DNA from: Linanthus parryae
Taxonomy: Eukaryota; Streptophyta; Magnoliopsida; Ericales; Polemoniaceae
Assembly: GCA_023055425.1 (NCBI GenBank)
Contig: JALGPY010000006.1
Span: forward strand, 71,580,127-71,644,126
DNA length: 64,000 bases
Direction: 5' to 3'
Position 1 is the first letter of the stretch. Each line of letters begins with the position of its first letter. This document shows, in pieces, positions 1-10,931 of the stretch. Both the position numbers and the translations under genes were made by a program. Under the pieces are notes generated by a model. It was not told where the DNA came from, searched no databases, and saw nothing but the letters and a program-made list of their open reading frames with translations.

Positions 1-661
1 CCATAGACAAGACTTAGGCAAACTAAACACCTCCCAGAGCAGGCAACTTGTTCTCTGTCTCAGTTCCTATAACAAGCCTTGGACACTTCCTTCGTTTCGG
101 TTGCCTTGGGCTTGTACCAACGCTTCGGATGCCTACACTTCACATTCCACAGCTTACACCTTTCGCTTGATTCCCTTCTTCTCTATGTGAGCAAATGGTT
201 GACAGACGGAACTGAAGGGGTTGGATCCATGTAACCGGCCTCTGTTAGTATTTTATTCAATATTTCATTGTTCATTCTTTCAGTTCTTTTATTTATTTAT
301 CGCTAACTTGAGCATCAGAGAGTCCCCCATATCCTTGACCCACATGATGTTCAGACATCTTTTGTGCCAAGGCGGCCACGATGATGATGTTAGGGTACAG
401 TGGGACATCATAAAGAATTATATGTTCTTAGTAAAATCCTAGATTCCTGGACTATGATTAATGGTCATGTGGTGGGGTAACATGACTGCTCACTCCTCAT
501 GTGTTTCTATATCCATTATTATTTTTGTTTTCTTGACTACTAAAAAGTACATGACCTTCTGCGGCTACCTCACGTTTTAAAGTGACAAAAAGATAACCAG
601 ATGAATAGCCACACAGTTCTAGTAAAATTTAAGATCCCCAACCCTCGGGCAGTTAGCTAAA
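1..661. other. 5' flank of the LRR receptor-kinase gene
   Basis: No convincing gene is seen. The short open frame at 221-442 has no recognisable domain. The stretch is moderately AT-rich and ends at the ATG of the receptor kinase, so it should hold that gene's promoter and 5' UTR, but no unambiguous TATA box could be assigned. Confidence 0.4.
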
Positions 662-2198
662 ATGACTGGCATCTGCTCCATTGGTTTCCTGTTTCTCACC
701 TTCCTCCTGATTGATAGCTCCATTCCGGGAGCATCATCTGCTTCCAGTGGTAATGTGTCAGACCATCGCGCATTGCTGGCTTTGAAGTCCTTGATCACTG
801 ATGATCCAATGAGCAGCTTGACGTCTTGGAACAGTTCTGTCCATTTCTGCAAATGGATAGGCGTTACATGTCAACCGAGGCATCAAAGAGTGTCTGTCTT
901 GGATTTAAGATCCAGAAGTCTAGTCGGAACTTTGTCGCCTTATGTTGGCAACATGAGCTTCCTTAGGAATATTATACTCTCCAACAACACCTTTCAAGGT
1001 GGTGTTCCTCAAGAACTTGGTCGTTTGTTCAGGTTACAGGTTTTAGACCTCAAGGAAAACTCCTTCTCCGGTGAAATTCCGTCAAACATTTCCCACTGTT
1101 CTAATCTGACTCTACTTGATCTAGGATCCAATGGGATTGTAAGTGAAATCCCAAAAGAACTGTCTTCCTTGTCGAAGCTACATATCTTGTACATTTACAC
1201 AAACTATATCGTTGGTGAAATCCCATCTTTCTGGGGGAATTTTACTTCTCTAGAGGATTTATCTCTAGCAGAGAATCAGCTAAAAGGAAGGATTCCAGAT
1301 TCTTTGGGTAGACTAAAAGACCTATCATTTCTCACTCTTGGAACAAATAATCTCTCCGGTACAGTCCCTCCATCTCTGTATAATCTGTCTTCACTTACAA
1401 TGTTTTCATTGCCTGGTAATCAACTCCTGGGAGCACTTCCCTCAGACTTATTCCTATCTCTTCCTCTTCTCCAAGTATTTAAATTGAATAGGAATTATTT
1501 CTCTGGGCAAATCCCTATCTCAGTATCTAATGCTTCAAATCTTCAGAGTCTTGAGCTGTCCTATAATAACTTTTCTGGTAAAATCCTGGCTAACCTTGGT
1601 GGTTTACAACAGTTGACGGAGTTCTTACTGTTGGTAAACAATTTCGGCACCGGTGATGATGATGAAATGATTTTACTGTTTCCCTGGCAAACTGCAGCAA
1701 TTTGGTTAAGATGGACCTACAATATAATCAATTCGGAGGTATGCTGCCGAATTTCAAGCCCAATATGTTAACTTCACTACAGCTCTTTTCGCTTGGGGGA
1801 AATTAAATTTCTCGAGCTTTTCCTTCAGGGATAGGTTATTTGGTCAATTTGACTCATCTTGATTTGTCTGAGAATCGATTGACAGGATCAATTCCTTCGG
1901 AGATTGGCAATATACCCATGTTGGTGCGTCTGTTGCTTTATTCCAATAGGTTGTCTGGGCATATCCCAGCTTCCATCGGGAATATTTACTCTTTAATCTG
2001 GCTTGAATTTCAAGATAACCAAGTGGAAGGACCCATATCGTCAAGCCTAGGAAACCTGCAAGGGTTAACTTACCTAGATCTTTCTACAAATAACCTCAGT
2101 GCAGGAATCCCAAAGCAGACTTTTTCAATTCCAACTTTGTCCATCTTACTCGATTTATCTGAAAACAATTTATCTGGCTCCCTTCCACATGCGGTTGG
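662..2198 (+). pseudogene. LRR receptor-like kinase, 5' part (signal peptide and LRR ectodomain), broken
   Basis: This encodes the extracellular half of a plasma-membrane LRR receptor kinase, resembling subfamily XII (FLS2/EFR/Xa21-like) proteins that sense microbial ligands. The ATG at 662 is followed by a hydrophobic signal peptide. Next come an N-terminal cap with the paired-cysteine motif (HFCKWIGVTC) and a long run of 24-residue LRRs of the LxxLxLxxNxxSGxIP type. Two lesions predate or accompany the transposon hit. A one-base frameshift lies near 1670, just after the acidic GDDDEM stretch. An in-frame TAA lies at 1804-1806. Between them the LRR sequence continues in the shifted frame (SLANCSNL, then LQYNQFGGMLP). 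From 1807 to 2198 the frame is open again and is cut by the Gypsy insertion at GTTGG. The 3' part of the gene resumes at 15560 in the same frame. Seen: motifs, frameshift, stop. Inferred: subfamily and role. Confidence 0.9.
2194..2198. repeat. Target-site duplication GTTGG, left copy
   Basis: GTTGG directly precedes the TG of the left Gypsy LTR. The same five bases follow the CA of the right LTR at 15555-15559, so the copies are perfect. They mark the integration site inside an LRR codon stretch. Confidence 0.95.
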
Positions 2199-3183
2199 TG
2201 ATGCGCAAACTAACGTGCTGTCGCAAGTGTACGAATCTTGTAATACCGGGCGCAATTAGACTCGGGTGATCGTTCCCACGAGGACTATTTCGGGTTTACT
2301 CACGTTGTCAGTTTCGGTTAACCGAGTGCAGTAACAAGGAGGAGTAGGTTGTGATTGCAGTTTACTAAACTAAAAGCAGAAAGTAAAAACGTAAACATAA
2401 ATATTTTTTTGTGACGTTTTCTGAAATAAGTTGAATCGGTTGTAACGATAATAGATGAGAACTAGGCTCCAGGATCCCGTAGCGTTTCTACAGATTTCAG
2501 TTTTACGTTCGATTATGAAAACACTCAGCAGTTTCGATATCTGTGCAACGTACCAGTTGTGCAGTGACTTTTCAGATTCCACACGTAATCCCGATCCTGC
2601 AGACTTTCGGATTTTTGTTAAGCTGCCTAAATCTGCAGTCTCGGTCTAAGCCTGTTAGGGTTTCTAACTTGTCCGAATGGCCCGGGTCGAATTCTCTAAC
2701 AGTTGGTCTCACGTTTTTCGATGCTAGCCCTATCTCCCTTTCTCTGGTCGGTCTATGAGGGTAAGGTACTAAATCCTGGTTTTTCTTCCTAACCCTAACT
2801 TGACGTTTTCACCTACAAGCTCGGGTCTATAGCAATCCTGGGTGATCAATCCTATCATGCATATACGATAATATTCAAAACCAGAATAACAGATATAACT
2901 TGCTGAATTAAGATAACAATCATGAATCCATAAACGAAGTAATCATAAAATCTGGATACGAAACCCTAGGTTCACCGAGAACCTAGGTAAGAAGTTTAGC
3001 TACGACTAGACATAATACAAAACGCAGTTTCTGAATATAAAGAGAGAGAACGAAATCAAACTAAGTCTTCGAATCTCGAATCGCGCTTTCGTGCTCTCCG
3101 TGAATGCTCTGATTTGCCCTTCGGTTGTGCTGAGAATTGTGTTGTGTCTCTCTGTGTGTCCTCAAAACGAGTCTGGACGAGTC

Positions 3184-3191
3184 TTTAAATA
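3184..3191 (-). promoter_or_regulatory. TATA-like box of the Gypsy LTR (3' LTR copy)
   Basis: The minus strand reads TATTTAAA here, followed downstream by a CA-rich leader. Six palindromes lie upstream, the nearest 86 bp away. The equivalent box in the 5' LTR, which would drive the element, is at 14955-14962. Promoter function is inferred from position. Confidence 0.5.
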
Positions 3192-3277
3192 GTGTTGTTT
3201 TCCCCGAAACGCGTGCGCCCGAAATTACGGAATCTGCCATCGGTCCACCGTCTTTGACCAAAAAAAGTCAAACTGGC

Positions 3278-3420
3278 TGCGTATATACGCAGGGTTGCGT
3301 ATATACGCAACCAGGGCATATATCCACCTCCCCATCTCCCCCTCCTGCCTGCGTATATACGCAGCTGCGTATATACGCAGGCCTGCGTATATACGCAGGC
3401 AGGGGTTGCGTATATACGCA
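3278..3420. repeat. Cluster of six TGCGTATATACGCA palindromes (left LTR)
   Basis: Perfect 14-bp palindromes start at 3278, 3296, 3350, 3366, 3384 and 3407. Flanking bases extend several into 16-18-bp palindromes (C...G or GC...GC). Neighbouring copies can also pair with each other. The motif produces the repeated CVYTQ/AYIR/LRIYA residues in spurious ORFs here. An inverted pair of W-box-like TTGAC cores lies beside it (3250-3275). Confidence 0.95.
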
Positions 3421-3830
3421 GGCAGGAGGGGGAGATGAGGCCCTGCTTGCTCCTTTGGTGGGCCTGGTTGGGTCCCCTGGGTCCCACTCTTCTGCCTGAC
3501 GCTCCCGGTTTGCCTCCCTCGGTGTTCTCCTGCTTTTCCGTGTTCCCGTCTTGACCCGGTCTTGTGCACGTTTCCCGAGACGGTCCCGGCTTGGTCCCGG
3601 CACGCTTCCCGATGCACCTCCAGAACCTGTTCCTGAAAAGGCAACACGAACGAAAACCCGCGATCATATCCAAATATAGCAATAAATAAGCAGAAATCCA
3701 GGAAGTACAAATAAACGTCTCGTTCTAGATTCCCGAGGCATTCTAAGGCATTTTCCGGCAAAAACCGCTATTTTCGACACAAATACTCGTGAAATCAGGC
3801 TAAAAGATAACCCCTAATTGGGCGTTATCA

Positions 3831-3845
3831 AATACCCCCGCACTA
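3831..3845 (-). other. Gypsy polypurine tract
   Basis: Directly inside the 3' LTR the minus strand reads AGTGCGGGGGTATT. This purine-rich tract is the expected primer site for plus-strand DNA synthesis. Confidence 0.75.
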
Positions 3846-5655
3846 AACATTGATCGTCCCGAGCAATCATGCCAACTCTAGCCCGCATTTCTGTCCTCGT
3901 GACTGACTCTGTACATACCCTACCGTTGCATACGTTTTCGACCCGAACCTTTCAACCGGACGACTCGATAGAAAAACTGACTCAGATAGAATATACACAG
4001 ACTCAAACGACTCAAAACAGACTGATTACAAAAATATTTTTGGTGAGATTGGGCAACCTCAAAAACATAAACAATGTGTCCTCGTGATCTCATCCTTTTC
4101 AGAATGTACTTCCCTGCAAGCGATCGGTAAGTCTGAACAGATTTATATGGTGGAATTAAGCACTTGACCAAAGTACTATTACTTTAGTTATCAAACTGAG
4201 CAAATCCCTAGCTAACTTACCATCCGAGCTGTTTTCGAAAGGATCTATGTCTAATCAGGTAGGATAATATATGTATCAAGGGATGGCATAGTCCTACTTG
4301 TTATGACATTCTCACAATTTACCAAACTCACACCCCTCACCGAGATCCCGAAAAACTGCCAGAAACACCTAAGTTCCTGCTTTCCCAATTCTCCTGTCCC
4401 CCGGTATATCTTCGCCGTGCTCGCGGCCACAAATGTGAAGCGGTGCAAATGTCTCGAAAATTGTGCCACTCACTCAGCTTCTTATTTAAATAACAAAAAC
4501 ATAAAACAAACTAAAAACTAGATCATGATTTTTCTACTTTTTCTCTTCTTCTTTTTTTTTTCTTTTTTTTTTTTCTTCTTCTTCTTCTTCTCTTTTTTTT
4601 ATATTATATTTTTTTTAACACAACTATATATACAAACGTACACGAATACTGACAATACTAAACTGACTAAAGCTGAGTGAGTGAAAATAAGTCTCTGTCG
4701 TGGGGTACGCAAGATGTCCTCATGTGAAGTACCCCCACACTAATCCTGAAGTGCTGATCCTGTAGTCGAGATAATATCGTGCAGTCTCACCGAACCTCCT
4801 CATCACCAAAGATGTAGAAAAACGGCACAACCACCAATTAACCCTACAACCCCCCGGAACCCCGTTTTGTGCGAAAAGATGCTCGCACGCGACTAACTCC
4901 TCCTCTGGTCACTATGTAGTGAAGTGATCCACCTCCGCAAATTAATGCACTGTCGCCACTAACTCACCCTGTCCTTCCCTCGAAAAACGTGTCAATATCG
5001 AAGCTGTCCAAATCTGATAACTCATGAAGCTCTCCCATCTAAAACCTGCCCTACTCACTCCCTCCGTCATAACACGTAGAATAGCCAACTATCGACTGAT
5101 GAGGTGTCAAAGAAGGCTGCCTAGGCTAAAGTGGCTACGAAGAAAGAGGGTAAATAGCTTCAAACGGGTTGAATAATTGGACCTAGGGGTAAGAAACAGG
5201 ACGTGAGGTCCCTTGATAGCCAGTCACTCCACCGAAAAATGCGATGACCGTGACGGCGCCCGTGGGCGGGTTGTCGACTACCTATGTGACGGTGGTGTAG
5301 CAACTAGTCGGATTTTTAGCTCAGGTGATAATTACTTGCGGATTCCAAAGGTCGCGGGCTCTCACCTATCTACTATACCTCGGTGCAAGTTTTCTTCTCT
5401 TTCAAAGGATTCAAACTCAATTTCTTCACTGTTTTCGTTATCTCGATTGCCCTTTCTCAAAATTTTCTGATTTTAAACTTTTTTTTTTAAATATATACAA
5501 TGCACGGCCAGAACGTTTGTGGTGGGTTGACTCAAATAAAGAAAATATGCTGACTCAAAAAATAAAAATAAAAACTGCAAATAAATACGAAAAAACGTGC
5601 AGACCGGGTTAATGCAGACACGACTACCACCCCCACACTAAGAGGTGGCATGCCC
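3846..5655 (-). other. Gypsy 3' noncoding region
   Basis: About 1.8 kb lies between ORF3 and the PPT. It holds only short, unconvincing frames. A pyrimidine microsatellite (T-rich with CTT repeats) occupies about 4530-4615. No RNA gene or further ORF was recognised. Confidence 0.6.
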
Positions 5656-7461
5656 TCATGGCACTCGCTCGTCCGGAAAAAATGTCGGGTCGGACCCGGT
5701 CTCGGACGTACCGGATATGCTACCCGGCGAGCTACTACCTGAATCAGACCTAAAAACTACCGGCTGACGCGCACGTGTACGGGGCCGGTAATCAGAGGAC
5801 TGCGACTCGGACCCAGTCCAACTGCTAGGTGGCTGGGATCGCAATGTCGTCCTGCCACTCGAAGGCTGCTGGGTACGGGACCCAGTCTGACGACCCGTAG
5901 GCTGCCGGGATCGTGTCCCAGGCTGCTGTCTCTCCTGTCGGGCAGGTGGCGGTGATGGCTGAGTCGGGGGAGGTGGCTGGGTCTGGGGTGGCGGAGCGGA
6001 TGTACACTCGCTAGAGTCCCCGTCATCCGACCAACCCTCAGTAAAGCTGCTGGAGTAGGTGGGGGGAAAATACAGCGGAAGTGGCGGTTCCCGGCCTGCG
6101 TGCCGGGCCGCATCCCGCTGCTCCTCTCGAATACTAGCTAGGGCAGCCTGGGTGTCCTTCGTGACCTTCCGCTGAGTCCGGCGGTTATGTGTCAAAGCTC
6201 TCCATAGCTTGCCCACGCTCTCGAGCACCTTCTCTCCTACGGACTTGCGTCCGCCCTGACACCCCTCAAATCTCTCGTCCACACGTGGCAATCTACGTGG
6301 CGGGGCTGGTCTAGCTCGTGGGGTCGGGTCGACCCGTGGGGCCGGCTCACCTCGCTGTCGGGCTGGCTGGGTCGGGGCATTCCTCTCAGTCCCCTGGCGA
6401 CTCGACTCTGGACGCTCACTCTCGCGACTGGTACGGCACCGCCGAAGTCCGGCCGATGCCTGGCGACTGGCTGGTCACTCCTGAGTCGAACGCCTCCTAG
6501 GGGCAGGGGAAGGTGCCGGAGCCGTATCCTCCTCCATAATATCGTCATCCTCATCGAGGTCAACGACCGGCTCTGGTGGGCCCGGGAGACGGGCTATGAT
6601 CTTCCTATAAGGTCGTGGCCTAGGAGGAAGTAAATCACCCTCGACATCATGCATCGGAACCTCAAACTCCCGCGCCAGTTTGGCGATGAGGTTGGCGTAC
6701 CCCAACCCCTTGTGGCTAGCGGTGTTGTTCCACTCCTGCATGTATACCCATATGAGACGAGGAATGTCGACCTCTCGTCGAAGAACAAGGCAATAGACTA
6801 AGAGTACGTACTCATAGTCAAGGTAGGTAAAATGCTTAATACCCACTACCCTGTTCACTACCCACTCGGCCCACCAACGTGGCGGCCCGGTAATAAAACG
6901 AGAATGCAATTTCTTGCCTATCTCACCAGTCCCCTCTCTCTCGAAATGGGCACCCGGGTACCCACTAGTCACAACCCGCAAAAGCTCAGAATTGCTAGGC
7001 GGGTAATCTGCACACTCAGCATATGCGCATGAGAAATGGCGCAACGGGATCCCATACGCTTGGCGGGATGGTATCCGCCGTGATCAACAAAAACTGACGC
7101 CGACAATACACCCATCGGACATCCCCGTTGGCCTCACCCGCCCCCTTATGCATGAGGTTTGCGTAAAACTCACGCACCAAGGAGGAACTAGAAACATCCG
7201 GAAACCCCGCTAGGGATTGTCCGAAAATTTCCGGCCGACTCGCAAAATCTGCCATCTCTGGCGGCATGTTCATATGGTCGACCTGAAACTGGTAGTCTAG
7301 GGAAAGTCTAGACCCATTTTGGTTCCGGTCAAAAAGTAGAAATGAGCGTAATGGTTCACGAACCGAAAACTGTCAAACCTCCTAGAGGTGATCTCATCCT
7401 CGTCATAGTCAGTAGGGATCTCGTCCCGCTCTTGGTCTAGGACCGGTACATTAAACTCCAT
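5656..7461 (-). pseudogene. Third ORF (envelope position) of the Athila-like element, frameshifted
   Basis: Four overlapping minus-strand frames form one decayed ORF of roughly 600 codons. It starts at the ATG at 7459-7461 (MEFNVPVLDQ). The frame shifts near 7305, again near 7030 where the second and third pieces overlap, and again around 6480-6560 and 6240-6290. The middle pieces resemble the 'putative plant transposon protein' domain common in Athila-type and orphan plant ORFs: an EFYANL motif, then SVWDP, then a closing stretch YANLIAKLAREFEVPM. The last piece (6291-5656) is rich in Pro, Ser, Gln and Arg with low complexity. No clear signal peptide or transmembrane helix was seen, so an envelope function is not supported by sequence; only the position is envelope-like. 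It sits between pol and the 3' LTR on the pol strand. Confidence 0.65.
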
Positions 7462-8083
7462 AACAGTCACAACCTCGTAAAACGTGCCTACTCGGGAATA
7501 TAAAGCAAAACGTGAAACGTGCACAAAACAAGTGTGTCTCAGTAGATAGTCCACCTAAGAGCTACCAGAGGTCCACACGGCAAGTGCCGCTCCAAAATCA
7601 AAAATACCGAAAATAACGGGCCCGGCTACGGGCCGTGCCAAAACGGAAAATAAAGCGAGGGATGAAATTTTTGACCTTCCCTAAACAGGGGTGAAGACCG
7701 TTGATTCTGCCCAGAAAGTCGCCGGAAAAGTCGCCGGAAAACGTAACTGCCCGGAATTGAAATCCGAACCCACCAAATCGAAGCCCTCGATCTCCTCGTT
7801 CACGTTCCCTTGTACGGTTTTTGCTAGTTCTTGCTCTAACACCTTCGAATCTGCACTTTTCCTCAAGAACACCTCACTTTTTGATGAGAATTGCCCGCTC
7901 GATTTTCGCTTGTTTCTGGATTTTGATGGATGAAACTTGCTCCTTGCGACGAGGGGATTCCAGAAATGTGCCCGGATTTTGATTCGGAGGTCCGATGCAA
8001 AATCCTTGTTCTTCAAGTGGGAGAAAATGGAGGAAGAGAGAGAAAGAGAGGTGCCAACAATGGAGGTGGCCGGCCCTCTTTCC

Positions 8084-8092
8084 CTTATAAAC
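8084..8092 (-). promoter_or_regulatory. Putative internal TATA box upstream of ORF3
   Basis: The minus strand reads GTTTATAAGGG, followed within about 50 bases by CTCTCTTTCTCTCTC, a typical plant leader composition. The nearest palindrome lies 72 bp upstream, close to the 86-bp spacing in the LTRs. Confidence 0.45.
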
Positions 8093-8164
8093 CCTAAAAG
8101 TGTCAAAATGACCAAAATGCCCTTGGGGTTTTGAAAAAATTACAATTTTTTTTTTCTTTCTGGC

Positions 8165-8284
8165 TGCGTATATACGCAATACTGCGTATATACTCAATCA
8201 GAAATCAAAAAGAAAACACAAAAAAATAAAAATAAAATTGCCCCTGGTTGCGTATATACGCAGGGCTGCGTATATACGCAACCC
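8165..8284. repeat. Internal cluster of four TGCGTATATACGCA palindromes
   Basis: Copies start at 8165, 8183 (one mismatch, ending CTCA), 8249 and 8267. The last two lie in a 38-bp perfect inverted repeat with 18-bp arms (8247-8284), which could form either two small hairpins or one long one. Confidence 0.9.
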
Positions 8285-8529
8285 GAGGCATTTTTTTTTC
8301 AAATGGTCTCTCTTCCTCTGTTTTCCCGGTTCTGGCTGTTTGGATGTTTTTGTATCTGCACATCCTCAAATTCAAAGTCAAAACCCCCTCATCTCGTCTC
8401 TCTCGGAATTCAGAACTGCATATAATAACGTAATAAAATAATAAAAATAAATAAATTAACGATTAATTTTGGGTTGCCTCACAAACAGCGCCTTGTGATT
8501 TACGGTCGACGGCCCGACCTTGTTACCTC

Positions 8530-10931
8530 TTACGGGTCATCAAAATAGACCGGGTCTATTTTGACGACTTCGGCGGTCTCGAGATACGGCTTGATCCGGT
8601 TCCCGTTCACCCTGAAACTGGACTTGTCTTTTGGATTTTCCAGCTCGAATGCCCCCCAGGCAAAAATCTGCTTAATGATGAACGGTCCCGACCAACGAGA
8701 CCTCAACTTTCCCGAAAAGAACCGCATCCGGGTATTGTAGAGAAGCACTTTGTCGCCTTCGTTAAACTGCTTTGGCGTGATACGGTGATCATGCCACTTC
8801 TTTGTCTTCTCTTTGTAAATTTTGGCGCTCTCGAAAGCCGTTCTGCGGAATTCCTCTAATTCCAGCAGTGCCATCTTCCTCTTATCTCCTGCTAGATTCT
8901 GGTCCAAGTTGAGCAGTTTTATTGCCCAATACGCCTTGTGCTCCAACTCCACCGGTAAGTGGCATGCTTTCCCAAACACGAGCTGGTATGGTGACATTCC
9001 CAGCGGTGTTTTGAAAGCAGTCCTGTAGGCCCAAAGCGCATCGTCCAGTCTAACGGACCAATCCTTTCGGCCGAGATTCACTGTTTTCTCGAGTATGCTC
9101 TTGATCTCTCGATTCAAAACCTCGTCTTGCCCGTTTGTCTGCGGATGGTAGGGTAACGAGACTTTATGAACTGACACGCCGTACTGTTTCAGAACTTTCG
9201 CAAAAACTCGATTGATGAAGTGAGAGCCCTCGTCACTAATCATTGCCCTGGGAGTCCCGAAACGAGTGAAAACGTTACGTTTCAGAAAACGCTCAACGGT
9301 AGCTGCATCGTTTTTCTGACACGCGATCGCTTCGATCCACTTTGTCACATAATCTACTGCCAGCAGAATGTAAAGATTTCCCATCGAAGACGGGAACGGA
9401 CCCATGAAGTCAATCCCCCATACATCAAATGGCTCTACCTCCTGCAACACGGTCATCGGCATCTCGTCCCGGTGTGACGTGTTTCCTGTTCTCTGGCACC
9501 TATCGCATCCCTGCACAAAGTCGTGACAGTCTTTGAAGATTGTTGGCCAGAAAAAACCGGACTGCAGTATTTTATGAGCTGTTCGCGTTCCCCCAAAATA
9601 ACCCCCACACTGTGATGAGTGGCAGTGTCGGATCACGTTCCAGGCCTCGTGGGTCGGGATACACCTTCTCAGGATGTTATCGGCCCCCTGTTTGAATAAG
9701 TACGGGTCGTCCCAGAAATACTGTCGACTTTCGGCAATGAACTTTTTCCGCTGAGACGGGGTGAGATCCTCGGGAAGCGTTCCAGTTACCAAGTAATTGG
9801 CTATGGCATAGTACCACGGTCTCCCGATTTTTACTGCCATGATGTGCTCGTCCGGGAAGTTTTCCTTGATCGGCACCGGGTCCACCTTCACGTTCTCAAG
9901 TCTGGATAGGTGATCCGCTACCACGTTCTCGACTCCCTTCTTGTTCCGGATTTCCACATCGAATTCCTGCATCAGTAGTACCCACCTCAACAGTCTCGGT
10001 TTCGCGTCCTTCTTGTCCAGCAGGTATTTCAGGGCACTATGGTCGGTAAAAACGATAACTTTTGACCCGACCAGATAGGGCCTGAATTTTTCCAGGGCAT
10101 ACACCACAACCAGCAGTTCCTTTTCTGTCGTGCCATAGTTGAGCTGGGCATCGTTGAGTACCCGGCTCGCATAATAGATGACGTGGCAGACCTTATCCTT
10201 TCGCTGTCCCAAAACTGCCCCGACTGCGTAGTCGCTGGCGTCACACATCAGCTCAAATGGGAGTGACCAATCTGGTGTGGTTATAACCGGGGCTGTGGTC
10301 AGCTTTTCTTTCAAATGGTCAAAAGCCTGTCGACATGCTGCATCGAAATCAAAGGGTACGTCTTTTCCGAGTAAAGCGCAGAGTGGCTTTGTAATCTTTG
10401 AAAAGTCTTTGATGAACCTGCGGTAAAATCCTGCATGTCCCAGAAAACTCTTGATCGCCCTTACGTTCGTCGGGTATGGCACCAAATTCGCCTTTTTGCA
10501 TCGGATCAGAACCTGGCCCAAATGGAACAGGCAGTCATCGAAACTGTCCCCGAATAGTGAAAAGTCGTCCATGAAGACCTCCAGATTTTTCTCGATCATG
10601 TCGGAAAAAATCGCCATCATACATCTCTGGAACGTGGCAGGAGCATTACACAACCCGAACGGCATGCGCCGAAACGCGAACGTACCGTATGGGCAGGTAA
10701 ACGTCGTCTTTTCCTGATCCTCCGGGGCTATGCAAATCTGGTTGTACCCGGAATACCCGTCCAGAAAACAGTAATAGGCGTGGTGGGCGAGCCGGTCCAG
10801 CATCTGGTCCATGAATGGTAGCGGGAAGTGGTCTTTCAGTGTTGCATCGTTTAGCCTCCGATAGTCCATGCAGATTCGCCAGCCTGTAACGGTGCGCTGC
10901 GCAATCTGCTCCTGGTCTTTATTCTGCACGA
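8530..10931 (-). pseudogene. pol: Gypsy pol: reverse transcriptase, RNase H, integrase
   Basis: An open frame of about 800 codons encodes the main replication enzymes. It begins in the RT fingers, after a frameshift, with [14 protein letters not shown]. The palm motif FMDDFS is near residue 120. RNase H follows ([14 protein letters not shown] near 230, [24 protein letters not shown]). Integrase has the HHCC zinc finger ([13 protein letters not shown] to CDRCQRTGN), then the DDE core ([18 protein letters not shown]; the last acidic residue in [12 protein letters not shown]). Near the C-terminus is a GPY/F-like module ([11 protein letters not shown]). Domain order PR-RT-RH-IN is Ty3/Gypsy. The frame itself is undamaged to its stop at 8530. 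It is separated from its N-terminal RT part by the extra G at 10940-10946. Confidence 0.93.

Larger units (their letters stand above)
2199..3830 (-). repeat. Gypsy 3' LTR (left copy, 1632 bp)
   Basis: It starts TGATGCGCAAAC and ends GGCGTTATCA on the + strand. It matches the right LTR base for base apart from scattered substitutions and about 47 extra bases. The extra bases are two additional palindrome copies and a short duplication near 3475. In element sense this is the 3' LTR. Confidence 0.95.
7462..8529 (-). other. Gypsy spacer between pol and ORF3, with putative internal promoter
   Basis: About 1 kb without convincing coding sequence. In element sense it contains four palindromes (8284-8165), then a TATA-like box (8084-8092), then a CT-rich leader-like stretch (about 8050-8020), and then the ORF3 start at 7461. 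The layout resembles a promoter plus 5' UTR. Confidence 0.5.

Noticed and set aside
221..442. 73-codon ORF upstream of the receptor kinase
   Set aside because: No domain, signal or neighbour supports it; its length is expected by chance.
3278..3420. CRISPR-like repeat array
   Set aside because: Units are palindromes with irregular, very short spacing in a plant LTR; there are no regular spacers and no cas genes.
3137..3761. Several overlapping ORFs with repeated CVYTQ, AYIR and LRIYA peptides
   Set aside because: These are six-frame readings of the TGCGTATATACGCA palindromes inside a noncoding LTR; the same occurs at 14908-15485.
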